A DNA stretch of 64,000 bases from Amphibalanus amphitrite (GCF_019059575.1 NW_024883391.1:1-64000); one strand, 5' to 3'. Counted from the stretch's first letter, positions 21,500 through 34,294 are shown. The notes: generated from the sequence alone by a model not told the origin. A program made the numbers and translations.

Positions 21500-21872
21500 C
21501 TGGTTAACAGAGGCACAGAGCGGTCAATTACTGGCGCTATACGGAGATACACCACAGCGGGCGGGACATGGTGGGGGGGGGGGGGGGGGGGACGACACCA
21601 AACCGGCGAAGCAGACACGCGACACAGGTGCACGACAGGATATGTACATAGAGGGCATGGCCATAAAAGTGAGCGTCTGCGTGGAGGCTAGCTCAAGGCA
21701 AGGGCTGACAGCCTTTTCTAAATTAATTCAGTAGGGCGCCCAGGTTTCAAAGGTTTATAGTACAAACGGTCGAACATCAATTCTAGGCATGGGTGACAGG
21801 TGTCAATGATCTAGCCAAGACCGTCTTTCACTGCCCCTTTAGTCGCTATGCTATCCCCCAGTGACCGAATAC

Positions 21873-22002
21873 CCTGTCTGCAGGCCCAGTCGTCGGGCGG
21901 CGGCTGATCCCGAGGCGGGAACTGGTGGTGCGCTCCTGCCGGCTCCGGGTCTGCAGAGCTCAGCCGGCGCCGGCCGGGGTCCGACTCGGCCGGGGGCGGC
22001 AC
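21873..22002 (-). pseudogene. Exon-like segment Q, copy B
   Basis: Reads VPPPAESDPGRRRLSSAD...DDWACRQ on the minus strand after acceptor GTCTGGCAG. Length equal to copy A; a few missense differences. Confidence 0.35.
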
Positions 22003-22213
22003 CTGCCAGACGGGGGGGGGGGGTGTCAAGACACCGGACAACCATCCCGGTGCAGGGGTAACATAGTCAACATGGGCCATGTCATCTAACCATGTCACTC
22101 AGCCATCAGCATTCCGGACATTCAGAAGCAGCTGCTGCAGTCCACAGAGCCGCACCATGTGGCGCGTGTCTACTGGTATCCCGAGGAGCGCGGCCGGCCG
22201 TTGCGGTCCTCAC

Positions 22214-22382
22214 CTGGTCCACCATCACTCTCCGTGAACACGTCCCCCTCGGAGCACGTGGTGGTGGGCGCGCCCTCCGAGACGGGCCGCCGCCGGCGGA
22301 CGAGCCGCTCCCGCATGGTTCGTCGGAAGGTCATGTCAGGCTCAAAAGAAACGGCAGATACCATTCGAAACCCGACGGCGAG
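22214..22382 (-). pseudogene. Exon-like segment R, copy B
   Basis: A 169-bp version of segment R with acceptor-like GGAATCAG and donor GTGAGG. Three bases shorter than copy A (one arginine fewer). Reads FEPDMTFRRTMRERLV then SEGDVFTESDGG. Here it is continuous with its flanks, whereas copy A has hAT-1 next to it. Confidence 0.42.
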
Positions 22383-23139
22383 CTGATTCCAGATATGTAA
22401 TTTTTTTTTATCAAAATCGATCGATGGCCTCTTTTAAAAATTACGTTTGTGTAAACGTTATTTCTTTATTTGACGGGCTGTCCCAGGATTTCTTGAAATC
22501 ATAGGCATATTTTCTCCCACAGCCAACAATAAGGCGCAATCACACAACTCAGTCTCGCGATGGACCAAATTCAGCCACACAGACGCGTGAAATGGCCCTT
22601 ATCAACTCGCAGACCCGGTGCTCTCGGCCTGTCTGACCGGCCACGGAGGAAACGTCAGAGTCTCGCGCTGCTAAACAAGTGTCATATTTGTTTGTTTAAC
22701 GATCCATACCGCTATCAAAGCTATTCAGGATACCTGCGAAGAAAGTTCAGTGTTCTGCTGGATTTACAATATTCTTTGATTTACATTTTCCTACACATGT
22801 TTTGCTCCATCTAGCTGCGCTCATTGCCCGCGCAGGGAAAGTTCGCGGAGTTTCACTGTCAGAGACTGTACCAGCGACAGCTGTTCGGCCTTGCGACCGG
22901 TCAAAGGTTACCTTGCCTCACCGGGCGCTACCCTCACTCCAGTCCAGTTGAGGCCCAATTTCACACAACAGTTGTGAAAGCCTATGCGTCTGTGGATATG
23001 CTGTACAACCGGACACGGTTAGTTCAAATCGTCACTAGGTGGCAGCAGCGTCAAACGCCTGAAGAAATACTGTACCGCCATACACAGACTGTAGTTTCAA
23101 CCTCGCCACTAGATGGCAGAGGCGTCAAACGCCTGTGTA

Positions 23140-24099
23140 CAGGGTGTCCGGAAAGTCCTGGCGCTTCTTTTGGACGCCGTGTAACGCGCGCTGTGATTAT
23201 TGGACATTCAGCCAATCATCACAGACATGACCCCTCGTTGATTGCTCAGCCAGAGGTCGTGTAAATATGACCTTGAAATCGTTTTCAGTGATGGGTAGAT
23301 GGGCGAAGATGCGCCTTGTCGCTGAATGCCTGCGCGCGGCGGCCGGGTGCGACTTGAACGAGGCTCGAGTTGCAGCGCGATGCGGCGTTTTTCGATGAAT
23401 GGTTTAGCAGGTAAAGGTTCATTTCGACTCGGGAATTCCTTAGAAAATATCCTCAGACCGTTTCGAACGCGATATGGGAACGGAGCAGCATTTCAGCACG
23501 GCAATCGAAGAAAGTGCGGGGGTCTGATGGACAAAAATGTCCCATCATCTTCGTCAATGTCGAATAAATGAATAACAGGCTGGCCCACGAGGGGTTCCTG
23601 GACAGCCACATCAACCCGAGGGTCAAGACGACATGCTCTAAGGGTCACTTCGCATTTCAACAGCACAGAGCACCCTCCAACAACGCCGCTGCCATTCAAG
23701 CTAAACTGACAGAGGAGCTTGCCGGGCCAGATCACCGTGGCGAAATGAGATCAGGCCGCCTTATTCTCCTAACCTGACCCGCTCGACTAAGGCGTGCTAC
23801 GCGTTTTGTAGAACAGGATCTAGGCCATTTCTCACCCCAACCTGGAGTCGCTGAAGACTCGCATCATGACAGCATGGGAGGACCTGGAAATGCCCCGCAT
23901 CGTCAAAACCCGCAGACGCTTCCTCCCCTACGTCGAGGCCGTCGTCGGCGCCGGCGATGGTTACATTGAATGAGCACGTAGCGGAAGCATGTGGCTTGGT
24001 GTCCCTGGTCATTGTTTTGATCCATTGATTAGTATCTATGAACCAATGGCATTTGTTTTAGAAAATGTTGAAAAGCGCCAGAACTATCCGGACACCCTG
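23140..24099 (+). mobile_element. Mariner-like element 1, decayed
   Basis: 960 bp between TA at 23138-23139 and TA at 24100-24101. Inverted ends CAGGGTGTCCGGAAAGTC and ACTATCCGGACACCCTG. The empty site is at 33,237-33,245 (GTGTATATGC) in unit C. Fragments of a mariner transposase C-terminus are visible in shifted frames: FAFQQHRAPSNNAAAIQAKL near 23,650-23,710, and the end GAGDGYIE near 23,950-23,972. Stops and frameshifts make it inactive. It splits the CTCF-like minisatellite of unit B. Confidence 0.9.
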
Positions 24100-24682
24100 T
24101 ATATGCTGTGCCGCCGGACCTGGGTAGTTCAAATCGTTCCACTAGGTGGCAGCAGCGTCAGGCGCCTGTGGATATGCTGTGCCGCCACGCTCGCAGAATC
24201 AAAGCCACTCTTACCATGCACCGCCATAGGGTTAATGGTCAAATTCTGAAACTATTGCAATCCTATACAAAACGAAACACATGGCGGCCAACTTTCCTTG
24301 TCTGGGCATAATATATCTAGCTGAATTGAACAAAGTAGACATAAACAAATGCATATTAATACCTGAAATGAAGATGACAGAACAATAAATCTTCTTCTCA
24401 GGTATCTCGAATAACTCCAGTACCGACTTGAATCGTTAAACTGACAAATGTGACGTCCGTTTAGTAACGATAGCCGAACGTACCCTCCGTGGCCGGTCAG
24501 ACAGGCCGAGAGCACCGGGTCTGCGAGTTGATAAGGGCCATTTCACGCGTCTGTGTGGCTGAATTTGGTCCATCGTGAGACCGAGTTGTGTGATTGCGCC
24601 TTATTGTCCCGGGACGAGCGGCCGCGGCACGACGTCTGCGGGGTGGAGGAGCCTTGGCCACATTTCCCGGGAGCTTCCTCAC

Positions 24683-24803
24683 CTCGGGCGCGTCGGCCTC
24701 GTCGGTTTGGCTGACGCTCGCGCTGCAGGCCGCGGCCCGCAGTGAGGTGAGCCGGCGCTGCAGGGCGGCGCGCTTCGCCTCGCAGTTCTCGTGCTGCTCC
24801 ATC
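24683..24803 (-). pseudogene. Exon-like segment S, copy B
   Basis: 121 bp, splice borders intact (CCCTCTCCACAG upstream, GAG|GTGAGG downstream), frame kept. Reads MEQHENCEAKRAALQRRL. Differences from copy A include Q to K, Q to R and LK to PE. The retention of length, frame and both splice signals in three of four copies is the strongest coding signal in the unit. Confidence 0.55.
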
Positions 24804-24827
24804 CTGTGGAGAGGGGGGGGGGATTGA

Positions 24828-24965
24828 GATGTTACCGGGAGTCGTGTGGGGGTGGAGATGTTACCGGAAGTCGTGTGGGGTGGAGATGTTACCGGTAGTC
24901 GTGTGGGGTGGAGATATTACCGGGAATGGAGACGGAATGCAGAATGGAGATGAAGATGTTACAGG
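24828..24965. repeat. 28-29 bp VNTR (copy B, 4 units)
   Basis: Same unit as 10,443-10,665, with about four copies before the junction ACAGGTTAAGTC, which is the empty site of TTAA element 3. Confidence 0.9.
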
Positions 24966-25499
24966 TTAAGTCAAACATACATCATTAGTTAACATACTAT
25001 CATCATTAGTAAGCATATCATAAGCAGGCTCAGGGCAGCTTCCGCCTTCAGACCTCTCCTGTCTCCATTTTGCAACTTGGAAACTGGCGGATTGTTTCTT
25101 TTTTTTGGGGAGGGGGGGAGAGGGGGCAACTCATGCAAGGAGCCAAACCTAGGGTACCCCAAAATCCTGTTTTCTTATCGGATTTAGGTCCCTTATTTTT
25201 CGTCATAGTCCTGACACCATATTTTTAAATTAAAAAATATATACCTAGAAATAGTAGCCCACCCGACCCACGCTTTATATTACTTCGTAAACACTTCACA
25301 TTCCTTTTGTCGACCAGTTAACCCGCTCCCGGTCTAACCTTGGAAACTGCCAACGGCTAACTCGGGAACGGTCAACGGTGGCGGTTGTTTGCCGGCCGCG
25401 GGGCGCGGGCAGAATGTGCCCGCCTCGGGAGCCGACTCCTTGGGGTCTGACTCCGCTTGCCCTCGGAGTCGTCAGGGATGTCCATAAAGTTAGCGTCGT

Positions 25500-28400
25500 A
25501 TTCGTATTCGGATTCAAATTCGAGTAATGATTTCGCTCGAAATTGGCATACAGATAGCCCATGGCACGCTGAGTTCGAAAATGGTGACCTTTTTTTTCCT
25601 AGGTCAAACCGTTTGACCTTGGGAGGTCAAAATACTGCGTACCCTGTAGAATCTTTGTTTATGGTCCGATTTGAAAAATTCGACCACCAGTGTGTTCGTC
25701 TCATCGAGAAGCAGTAGCACATTCAAAAAAATCCGAGGTCAAGGTCATAGGTCAAGGTCAAGGTCATTCTAAAAATCGCCGTACCCTATAAAATCTTCAT
25801 TTTTGGAGCTATCGGAAAATTTCGGCCACCACTGTGTTCGTCTCATCGAGAAGCAGTAGCACATTCGAAAAAAACCGAGGTCAAGGTCATAGGTCAAGGT
25901 CAAGGTCACTTTAAACGTTAATTTTAGTCCCCGTACCCTGTAGAATCTTTGTTTATGGTCCGATTAAAAAATTTCGGCCACCACTGTGTTCGTCTCATCG
26001 AGAAGCAGTAGCACAATCGAAAAAATCCGAGGTCAAGGTCATAGGTCAAGGTCAAGGTCACTTTAAACGTTAATTTTAGTCCCCGTACCCTGTAGAATCT
26101 TTGTTTATGGTTCGATTTGAAAATTTCGGCCACCACTGTGTTCGTCTCATCGAGAAGCAGTAGCACATTCGAAAAAAATCCGAAGTCAATGTCATAGGTC
26201 AAGGTCAAGGTCACTTTAAACGTTAATTTTAGTCCCCGTACCCTGTAGAATCTTTGTTTGTGGTCCGATTTGAAAATTTCGGCCACCACTGTGTTCGTCT
26301 CATCGAGAAGCAGTAGCACATTTGAAAAAATCCGAGGTCAAGGTCATAGGTCAAGGTCAAGGTCACTTTAAACGTTAATTTTAGTCCCCGTACCCTATAA
26401 AATCTTCATTTTTGGAGCTGTCGGAAAATTTCGGCCACCACTGTGTTCGTCTCATCGAGAAGCAGTAGCACTTTCAAAAAAATCCGAGGTCAAGGTCATA
26501 GGTCAAGGTCAAGGTCACTTTAAACGTTAATTTTAGACCCCGTACCCTGTAGAATCTTTATTTATGGTCGGATTTGAAAATTTCGGCCACCACTGTGTTC
26601 GTCTCATCGAGAAGCAGTAGCACATTCGAAAAAATCCGAGGTCAAGGTCATAGGTCAAGGTCAAGGTCACTTTAAACGTTAAAATTCGGATTCAAAATCG
26701 AGTAATGATTTCGCTCAAAATTGGCATACAGATAGCCCATGGCACGCTGAGTTCGAAAATGGTGACCTTTTTTTCCTAGGTCAAATTGTTTGACCTTGAG
26801 AGGTCAAAATACTGCGTACCCTGTAGAATCTTTGTTTATAATCCGATTTGAAAAATTCGACCACCAGTGTGTTCGTCTCATCGAGAAGCAGTAGCACATT
26901 CAAAAAAATCCGAGGTCAAGGTCATAGGTCAAGGTCAAGGTCACTTTAAAAATCGCCGTACCCTATAAAATCTTCATTTTTGGAGCTATCGGAAAATTTC
27001 GGCCACCACTGTGTTTGTCTCATCGAGAAGCAGTAGCACATTCGAAAAAATCCGAGGTCAAGGTCATAGGTCAAGGTCAAGGTCACTTTAAACGTTAATT
27101 TTAGTCCCCGTACCCTGTAGAATCTTTGTTTATGGTCCGATTTAAAAATTTCGGCCACCACTGTGTTCGTCACATCGAGAAGCAGTAGCACATTCGAAAA
27201 AATCCGAGGTCAAGGTCATAGGTTAAGGACAAGGTCACTTTAAACGTTAATTTTAGTCCCCGTACCCTGTAGAATCTTTGTTTATGGTCCGATTTAAAAA
27301 TTTCGGTCACTACCGTGTTCGTCTCATCGAGAACCAGTAGCACAATCGAAAAAATCCGAGGTCAAGGTCATAGGTCAAGGTCAAGGTCACTTTAAACATT
27401 AATTTTAGTCCCCGTACCCTGTAGAATCTTTGTTTATGGTCCGATTTAAAAATTTCGGCCACCACTGTGTTCGTCTCATGGAGAAGCAGTTGCATATTTG
27501 AAAAAATCCGAGGTCAACGTCATAGGTCAAGGACAAGGTCACTTTAAACGTTAATTTTAGTCCCCGTACCCTGTAGAATCTTTGTTTATGGTCCGATTTA
27601 AAAATTTCGGCCACCACTGTGTTCGTCTCATCGAGAAGCAGTAGCACATTTGAAAAAATCCGAGGTCAAGGTCATAGGTCAAGGTCAAGGTCACTTTAAA
27701 CGTTAATTTTAGTCCCCGTACCCTGTAGAATCTTTGTTTATTGTCCGATTTGAAAATTTCGGCCACCACTGTGTTCGTCTCATCGAGAAGCAGTAGCACA
27801 TTTCAAAAAATCCGAGGTCAATGTCATAGGTCAAGGTCATGGTCACTTTAAACGTTAATTTTAGTCCCCGTACCCTGTAGAATCTTTGTTTATGGTCCGA
27901 TTTGAAAATTTCGGCCACCACTGTGTTCGTCTCATCGAGAAGCAGTAGCACATTTGAAAAAAAATCCGAGGTCAAGGTCATAGGTCAAGGTCAAGGTCAC
28001 TTTAAACGTTAACTTTAGTCCCCGTACCCTATAAAATCTTCATTTTTGTAGCTGTCGGAAAATTTTGGCCACCACTGTGTTCGTCTCATTGAGAAGCAGT
28101 AGCACATTCAAAAAAATCTGAGGTCAAGGTCAAAGGTCAAGGTCAAGGTCACTTTAAACGTTAATTTTAGTCCCCGTACCCTGTAGAATCATTGTTTATG
28201 GTCCGATTTGAAAATTTCGCCCACCAATGTGTTCGTCTCATCGAAAAGCAGTAGCACATTTGAAAAAATCCGAGGTCAATGTCATAGGTCAAGGTCAAGG
28301 TCACTTTAAACGTTAATTTTAGTCCCCGTACCCTGTAGAATCTTTGTTTGTGGTCCGATTTGAAAATTTCGGCCACCACTGTGTTCGTCTCATCGAGAAG

Positions 28401-28932
28401 CAGTAGCACATTCGAAAAAATCCGAGGTCAAGGTCATAGGTCAAGGTCAAGGTCACTTTAAACGTTAATTTTAGTCCCCGTACCCTATAAAATCTTCATT
28501 TTTGGAGCTGTCGGAAAATTTCGGCCACCACTGTGTTCGTCTCATCGAGAAGCAGTAGCACATTCGAAAAAATCCGAGGTCAAGGTCATAGGTCAAGGTC
28601 AAGGTCACTTTAAACGTTAATTTTAGTCCCCGTACCCTGTAGAATCTTTGTTTATGGTCCGATTTAAAAATTTTGGCCACCACTGTGTTTGTCTCATCGA
28701 GAAGCAGTAGCACATTCGAAATAATCCGAGGTCAAGGTCATAGGTCAAGGTCAATGTCACTTTAAACGTTAATTTTAGTCCCCGTACCCTGTAGAATCTT
28801 TGTTTATGGTCCGATTTAAAAATTTCGGCCACCACTGTGTTCGTCTCATCGAGAAGCAGTAGCACATTCGAAAAAATCCGAGGTCAAGGTCATAGGTCAA
28901 GGTCAAGGTCACTTTAAACGTTAATTTTAGTC
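25500..28932 (+). repeat. 152-bp satellite, left arm
   Basis: About 21 tandem monomers of 152 bp plus two variant blocks. Each monomer has CCCCGTACCCTGTAGAATC, CACTGTGTTCGTCTCATCGA, GAAGCAGTAGCACATT and then GAGGTCAAGGTCATAGGTCA with AGGTCAAGGTCAC. Variant blocks at 25,500-25,640 and 26,687-26,815 carry GGCATACAGATAGCCCATGG. Because 152 is not a multiple of three, frames shift each unit; the recurring LLLLDETNTVVAEIFKSDHK translation on the minus strand spans at most 1-2 monomers and is not a gene. The left flank joins tandem unit B at about 25,480. Confidence 0.95.
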
Positions 28933-31900
28933 CTTGACCTCGGATTTTTTCGGATGTGCTACTGCTTCTCGATGAGACGAACACAGTGGTGGCCGAAATT
29001 TTCAAATCGGACCATAAACAAAGATTCTACAGGGTACGGGGACTAAAATTAACGTTTAAAGCGACCTTGACCTTGACCTATGACCTTGACCTCGGATTTT
29101 TCGAATGTGCTACTGCTTCTCGATGAGACGAACACAGTGGTGGCCGAAATTTTTTAATCGGACCATAAACAAAGATTCTACAGGGTACGGGGACTAAAAT
29201 TAACGTTTAAAGTGACCTCGACCTTGACCTATGACATTGACCTCGGTTTTTTCGAATGTGCTACTGCTTCTCGATGAGACGAACACAGTGGTGGCCGAAA
29301 TTTTTAAATCGGACCATAAACAAAGATTTTAAAGGGTACGGGGACTAAAATTAACGTTTAAAGTGACTTTAACCTTGACCTATGACCTTAACCTCGGATT
29401 TTTCCGAATGTGCTACTGCTTTTCGATGAGACGAACACAGTGGTGGCCGAAATTTTCCGATAGCTCCAAAAATGAAGATTTTATAGGGTACGGCGATTTT
29501 TAAAGTGATCTTGACCTTGACCTATGACCTTGACCTCGGATTTTTTTGAATGTGCTACTGCTTCTCGATGAGGGTCAAACGGTTTGACCTAGGAAAAAAA
29601 GGTCACCATTTTCGAACTCAGCGTGCCATGGGCTATCTGTATGCCAATTTTGAGCGAAATCATTACTCGAATTTGAATCCGAATTTTAACGTTTAAAGTG
29701 ACCTTGACCTTGACCTATGACCTTGACCTCGGATTTTTTCGAATGTGCTACTGCTTCTCGATGCGACGAACACAGTGGTGGCCGAAATTTTTAAATCGGA
29801 CCATAAACAAAGATTCAACAGGGTACGGGGACTAAAATTAACGTTTAAAGTGACCTTGACCTTGACCTATGACCTTGACCTCGGATTTTTTTTTAATGTG
29901 CTACTGCTTCTCGATGAGACGAACAGAGTGGTTGCCGAAATTTTCCGACAGCTCCAAAAATGAAGATTTTATAGGGTACGGGGACTAAAATTAACGTTTA
30001 AAGTGACCTTGACCTTGACCTATGACCTTGACCTCGGATTTTTTCAAATGTGCTACTGCTTCTCGATGAGACGAACACAGTGGTGGCCGAAATTTTCAAA
30101 TCGGACCATAAACAAAGATTCTGCAGGGTACGGGGACTAAAATTAACGTTTAAAGTGACCTTGACCTTGACCTATGACCTTGACCTCGGATTTTTTCGAA
30201 TGTGCTACTGCTTCTCGATGAGACGAACACAGTGCTGGCTGAAGTTTTGAAATCGGAACATAAACAAAGATTCTACAGGGTACGGGGACTAAAATTAACG
30301 TTTAAAGTGACCTTGACCTTGACCTATGACCTTGACCTCGGATTTTTTCAAATGTGCTACTGCTTCTCGATGAGACGAACACAGTGCTGGCCGAAATTTT
30401 CAAATCGGACCATAAACAAAGATTCTACAGGGTACGGGGACTAAAATTAACGTTTAAAGTGACCTTGACCTTGACCTATGACCTTGACCTCGGATTTTTT
30501 CAAATGTGCTACTGCTTCTCGATGAGACGAACACAGTGGTGGCCGAAATTTTCAAATCGGACCATAAACAAAGATTCTACAGGGTACGGGGACTAAAATT
30601 AACGTTTAAAGTGACCTTTACCTTGACCTATGACCTTGATCTCGGATTTTTTCGAATGTGCTACTGCTTCTCGATGAGACGAACACAGTGGTCGCCGAAA
30701 TTTTACGATAGCTCCTAAAATGAAGATTTTATAGGGTACGGCGATTTTTAAAGTGACCTTGACCTTGACCTATGACCTTGACCTCAGATTTTTTGAATGT
30801 GCTACTGCTTCTCGATGAGACAAACACACTGGTGGTCGAATTTTTCAAATCGGACCATAAACAAAGATTCTACAGGGTACGCAGTATTTTGACGTCTCAA
30901 GGCCAAACGGTTTCACCTAGGAAAAAAAGGTCACCATTTTCGAACTCAGCGTGCCATGGGCTATCTGTATGCCAATTTTGATTGAAATCATTACTCGAAT
31001 TTGAATCCGAATTTTAACGTTTAAAGTGACCTTGACCTTGACCTATGACCTTGACCTCGGATTTTTTCGAATGTGCTACTGCTTCTCGATGAGACGAACA
31101 CAGTGGTGGCCGAAATTTTCAAATCGGACCATAAACAAAGATTCTACAGGGTACGGGGACTAAAATTAACGTTTAAAGTGACCTTGACCTTGACTAATGA
31201 CCTTGACCTCGGATTTTTTCGAATGTGCTACTGCTTCTCGATGAGACGAACACAGTGGTGGCCGAAATTTTCAAATCGGACCATAAACAAAGATTCTACA
31301 GGGTACGGGGACTAAAATTAACGTTTAAAGTGTCCTTGACCTTGACCTATGACCTTGACCTCGGATTTTTTCAAATGTGCTACTGCTTCTCGATGAGACG
31401 AACACAGTGGTGGCCGAAATTCTCAAATCGGACCATAAACAAAGATTCTACAGGGTACGGGGACTAAAATTAACGTTTAAAGTGACCTTGACCTTGACCT
31501 ATGACCTTGACCTCAGATTTTTTTCAAATGTGCTACTGCTTCTCGATGAGACGAACACAGTGGTGGCCGAAATTTTCAAATCGGACCATAAACAAAGATT
31601 CTACAGGGTACGGGGACTAAAATTAACGTTTAAAGTGACCTTGACCTTGACCTATGACCTTGATCTCGGATTTTTTCAAATGTGCTACTGCTTTCCGATG
31701 AGACGAACACAGTGGTGGCCGAAATTTTCAAATCGGACCGTAAACAAAGACTACAGGGTACGGGGACTAAAATTAACGTTTAAAGTGACCTTGACCTTGA
31801 CCTATGACCTTGACCTCGGATTTTTTCGAATGTGCTACTGCTTCTCGATGAGACGAACACAGTGGTGGCCGAAATTTTTAAATCGGACCACAAACAAAGA

Positions 31901-32720
31901 TTCTACAGGGTACGGGGACTAAAATTAACGTTTAAAGTGACCTTGACCTTGACCTATGACCTTGACCTCGGATTTTTCAAATGTGCTACTGCTTCTCGAT
32001 GAGACAAACACAGTGGTGGCCGAAATTCTCAAATCGGACCATAAACAAAGATTCTACAGGGTACGGGGACTAAAATTAACGTTTAAAGTGACCTTGACCT
32101 TGACCTATGACCTTGACCTCAGATTTTTTCAAATGTGCTACTGCTTCTCGATGAGACGAACACAGTGGTGGCCGAAATTTTCAAATCGGACCATAAACAA
32201 AGATTCTACAGGGTACGGGGACTAAAATTAACGTTTAAAGTGACCTTGACCTTGACCTATGACCTTGATCTCGGATTTTTTCAAATGTGCTACTGCTTTT
32301 CGATGAGACGAACACAGTGGTGGCCGAAATTTTCAAATCGGACCGTAAACAAAGATTCTACAGGGTACGGGGACTAAAATTAACGTTTAAAGTGACCTTG
32401 ACATTGACCTATGACCTTGACCTCGGATTTTTTCGAATGTGCTACTGCTTCTCGATGAGACGAACACAGTGGTGGCCGAAATTTTTAAATCGGACCATAA
32501 ACAAAGATTCTACAGGGTACGGGGACTAAAATTAACGTTTAAAGTGACCTTGACCTTGACCTATGACCTTGACCTCGGATTTTTTCGAAGGTGCTACTGC
32601 TTCTCGATGAGACGAACACAGTGGTGGCCGAAATTTTACAATAGCTCCAAAAATGAAGATTTTATAGGGTACGGTGATTTTTAAAGTGACCTTGACCTTG
32701 ACCTATGACCTTGACCTCGG
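28933..32720 (-). repeat. 152-bp satellite, right arm (inverted)
   Basis: About 24 monomers of the same satellite in opposite orientation. The join at 28,932/28,933 is direct: TTAATTTTAGTCC of the left arm abuts TTGACCTCGG of the right arm, with no spacer. Variant blocks are at 29,570-29,690 and 30,885-31,015, not at mirror distances from the centre, so the arms are not a simple fold-over of one array. The regular 152-bp step (for example 30,050, 30,202, 30,354, 30,506) is seen throughout. Confidence 0.95.
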
Positions 32721-33170
32721 GTCAAAACGGATCAAAATTTTTATGTAATATCTTTTGGGCACTTGTAACTCACTAACTACCACCATACATGCATTTGATG
32801 ACCTGAACTTCCCTATCTTCTTACTTCTTAGAGAAATTGTGTATTACTATTGAAGGATGATACCTAGCTTACCAATGTGGTGATTTTCATGTGGTTTTAG
32901 GTTTATAAGCATGGTTTTTGGAACCATGATGGTCTGTGAGATGTATGGCTGTCTGGTCCCTTAGATTGAATTTGTTAGTCCAGTTTTGGGTGAAACCAGT
33001 TATTGGTGAAACGGATTATTACGGATATTTTTTGGAAGTTTGGCTGCAATACGGGCCATGGGTGGGCCGGATTCTGATATTCAAAGAAAGGCGGATAATG
33101 GGCGGATCTGGATATGACTTGGCGGATATGGGCCGGGCCGGATCCTAAAAAGCCTATCCGTGAAGTGCTC
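32721..33170. other. Unique-looking spacer after the satellite
   Basis: No gene or bounded element. Contains a GGATATGG / GGGCGGATCTGGATATG degenerate repeat near 33,060-33,150 and a second GGATCC-containing stretch. At about 33,170 it joins tandem unit C within the CTCF-like minisatellite. Confidence 0.5.
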
Positions 33171-33523
33171 TAGTACCGCCATACACAGACTGTAGTTTCA
33201 ACCTCGCCACTAGATGGCAGAGGCGTCAAACGCCTGTGTATATGCTGTGCCGCCGGACACGGGTAGTTCAAATCGTTCCACTAGGTGGCAGCAGCGTCAG
33301 GCGCCTGTGGATATGCTGTGCCGCCACGCTCGCAGAATCAAAGCCACTCTTACCATGCACCGCCATAGGGTTAATGGTCAAATTCTGAAACTATTGCAAT
33401 CCTATACAAAACGAAACACATGGCGGCCAACTTTCCTTGTCTGGGCATAATATATCTAGCTGAATTGAACAAAGTAGACATAAACAAATGCATATTAGTA
33501 CCTGAAATGAAGATGACAGAACA

Positions 33524-33843
33524 CCTATCCGTGCTTCTATCCTCAGGATACTGAAATCCTTCTCCTCCACGCCACAACCCCCTTCCGGGCTGGACAGGCA
33601 ACTTTATCTCATGCGGGCTGCTCCCTTGGAGCGGCACCGCTGCTCCCGAGGGAGCGCACCCCGTAGCCGGGTGCAGTGAGTGCCTTGGGGCTGGGTGGCC
33701 TGTCCTCTGGACGGGCTCAGCCCCGGCGACTCACTAGGGTGCCTGCCCAGACCAATGTCTCCCCCTAAATCCTATCATCCTTCCGGCTCTGCAATGGTCT
33801 TGTCGACCGAAAGGGCCTAACCCAACAAAACAAAAACAAAAAA
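33524..33843 (+). mobile_element. SINE-like or 3'-UTR retroposon with A-rich tail
   Basis: A 320-bp insert flanked by the perfect 11-bp repeat ATGACAGAACA (33513-33523 and 33844-33854) and ending in the A-rich tail AACAAAACAAAAACAAAAAA. The other unit copies hold the empty site (near 9,993 and 24,378). The body is GC-rich with CCTTCCGGGCTGGAC and CTTCCGGCTCTGCAATGG. I see no convincing tRNA A/B boxes, so either a non-tRNA SINE or a short LINE 3' end is possible. Confidence 0.82.
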
Positions 33844-34152
33844 ATGACAGAACAATAAATCTTCTTCTCAGGTATCTCGAATAACTCCAGTACCGACTTG
33901 AATCGTTAAACTGACAAATGTGACGTCCGTTTAGTAACGATAGCCGAACGTACCCTCCGTGGCCGGTCAGGCGGGCCGAGAGCGCCGGGTCTGCGAGTCG
34001 ATAAGGGTCATTTCACGCGTCTGCGTGGCCGACTTTGGTCCATCGTGAGACTGAGTTGTGTGATTGCGCCTTATTGTCCCGGGACGAGCGGCCGCGGCAC
34101 GACGTCTGCGGGGTGGAGGAGCCTTGGCCACATTTCCCGGGAGCTTCCTCAC

Positions 34153-34273
34153 CTCGGGCGCGTCGGCCTCGTCGGTTTGGCTGACGCTCGCGCTGCAGGC
34201 CGCGGCCCGCAGTGAGGTGAGCCGGCGCTGCAGGGCGGCGCGCTGCGCCTCGCAGTTCTCGTGCTGCTCCATC
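34153..34273 (-). pseudogene. Exon-like segment S, copy C
   Basis: 121 bp, both splice borders intact, frame kept. Reads MEQHENCEAQRAALQRRL and shares the R and PE changes with copy B, so B and C are closer to each other than to A. Confidence 0.55.
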
Positions 34274-34294
34274 CTGTGGAGAGGGGGGGGATTG

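Larger units (their letters stand above)
12270..25480. repeat. 4.65-kb tandem unit, copy B (heavily nested)
   Basis: Second complete copy, in the same orientation as copy A. Removing hAT-2 (12,358-14,074), the hAT MITE with its inner TTAA element (14,501-15,097), the LINE nest (15,551-20,766) and the mariner (23,140-24,099) leaves about 4.63 kb. Its right end, GTCGTCAGGG at about 25,477, passes directly into the satellite flank rather than into a further unit. Confidence 0.85.

Noticed and set aside
25924-32684. Many open frames reading LLLLDETNTVVAEIFKSDHK and similar
   Set aside because: They are translations of the 152-bp satellite. The period is not a multiple of three, each frame ends within about 1-2 monomers, and starts recur every 152 bp.
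25500-32720. CRISPR-like regular repetition
   Set aside because: The whole 152-bp monomer is repeated without unique spacers, and the context is eukaryotic.
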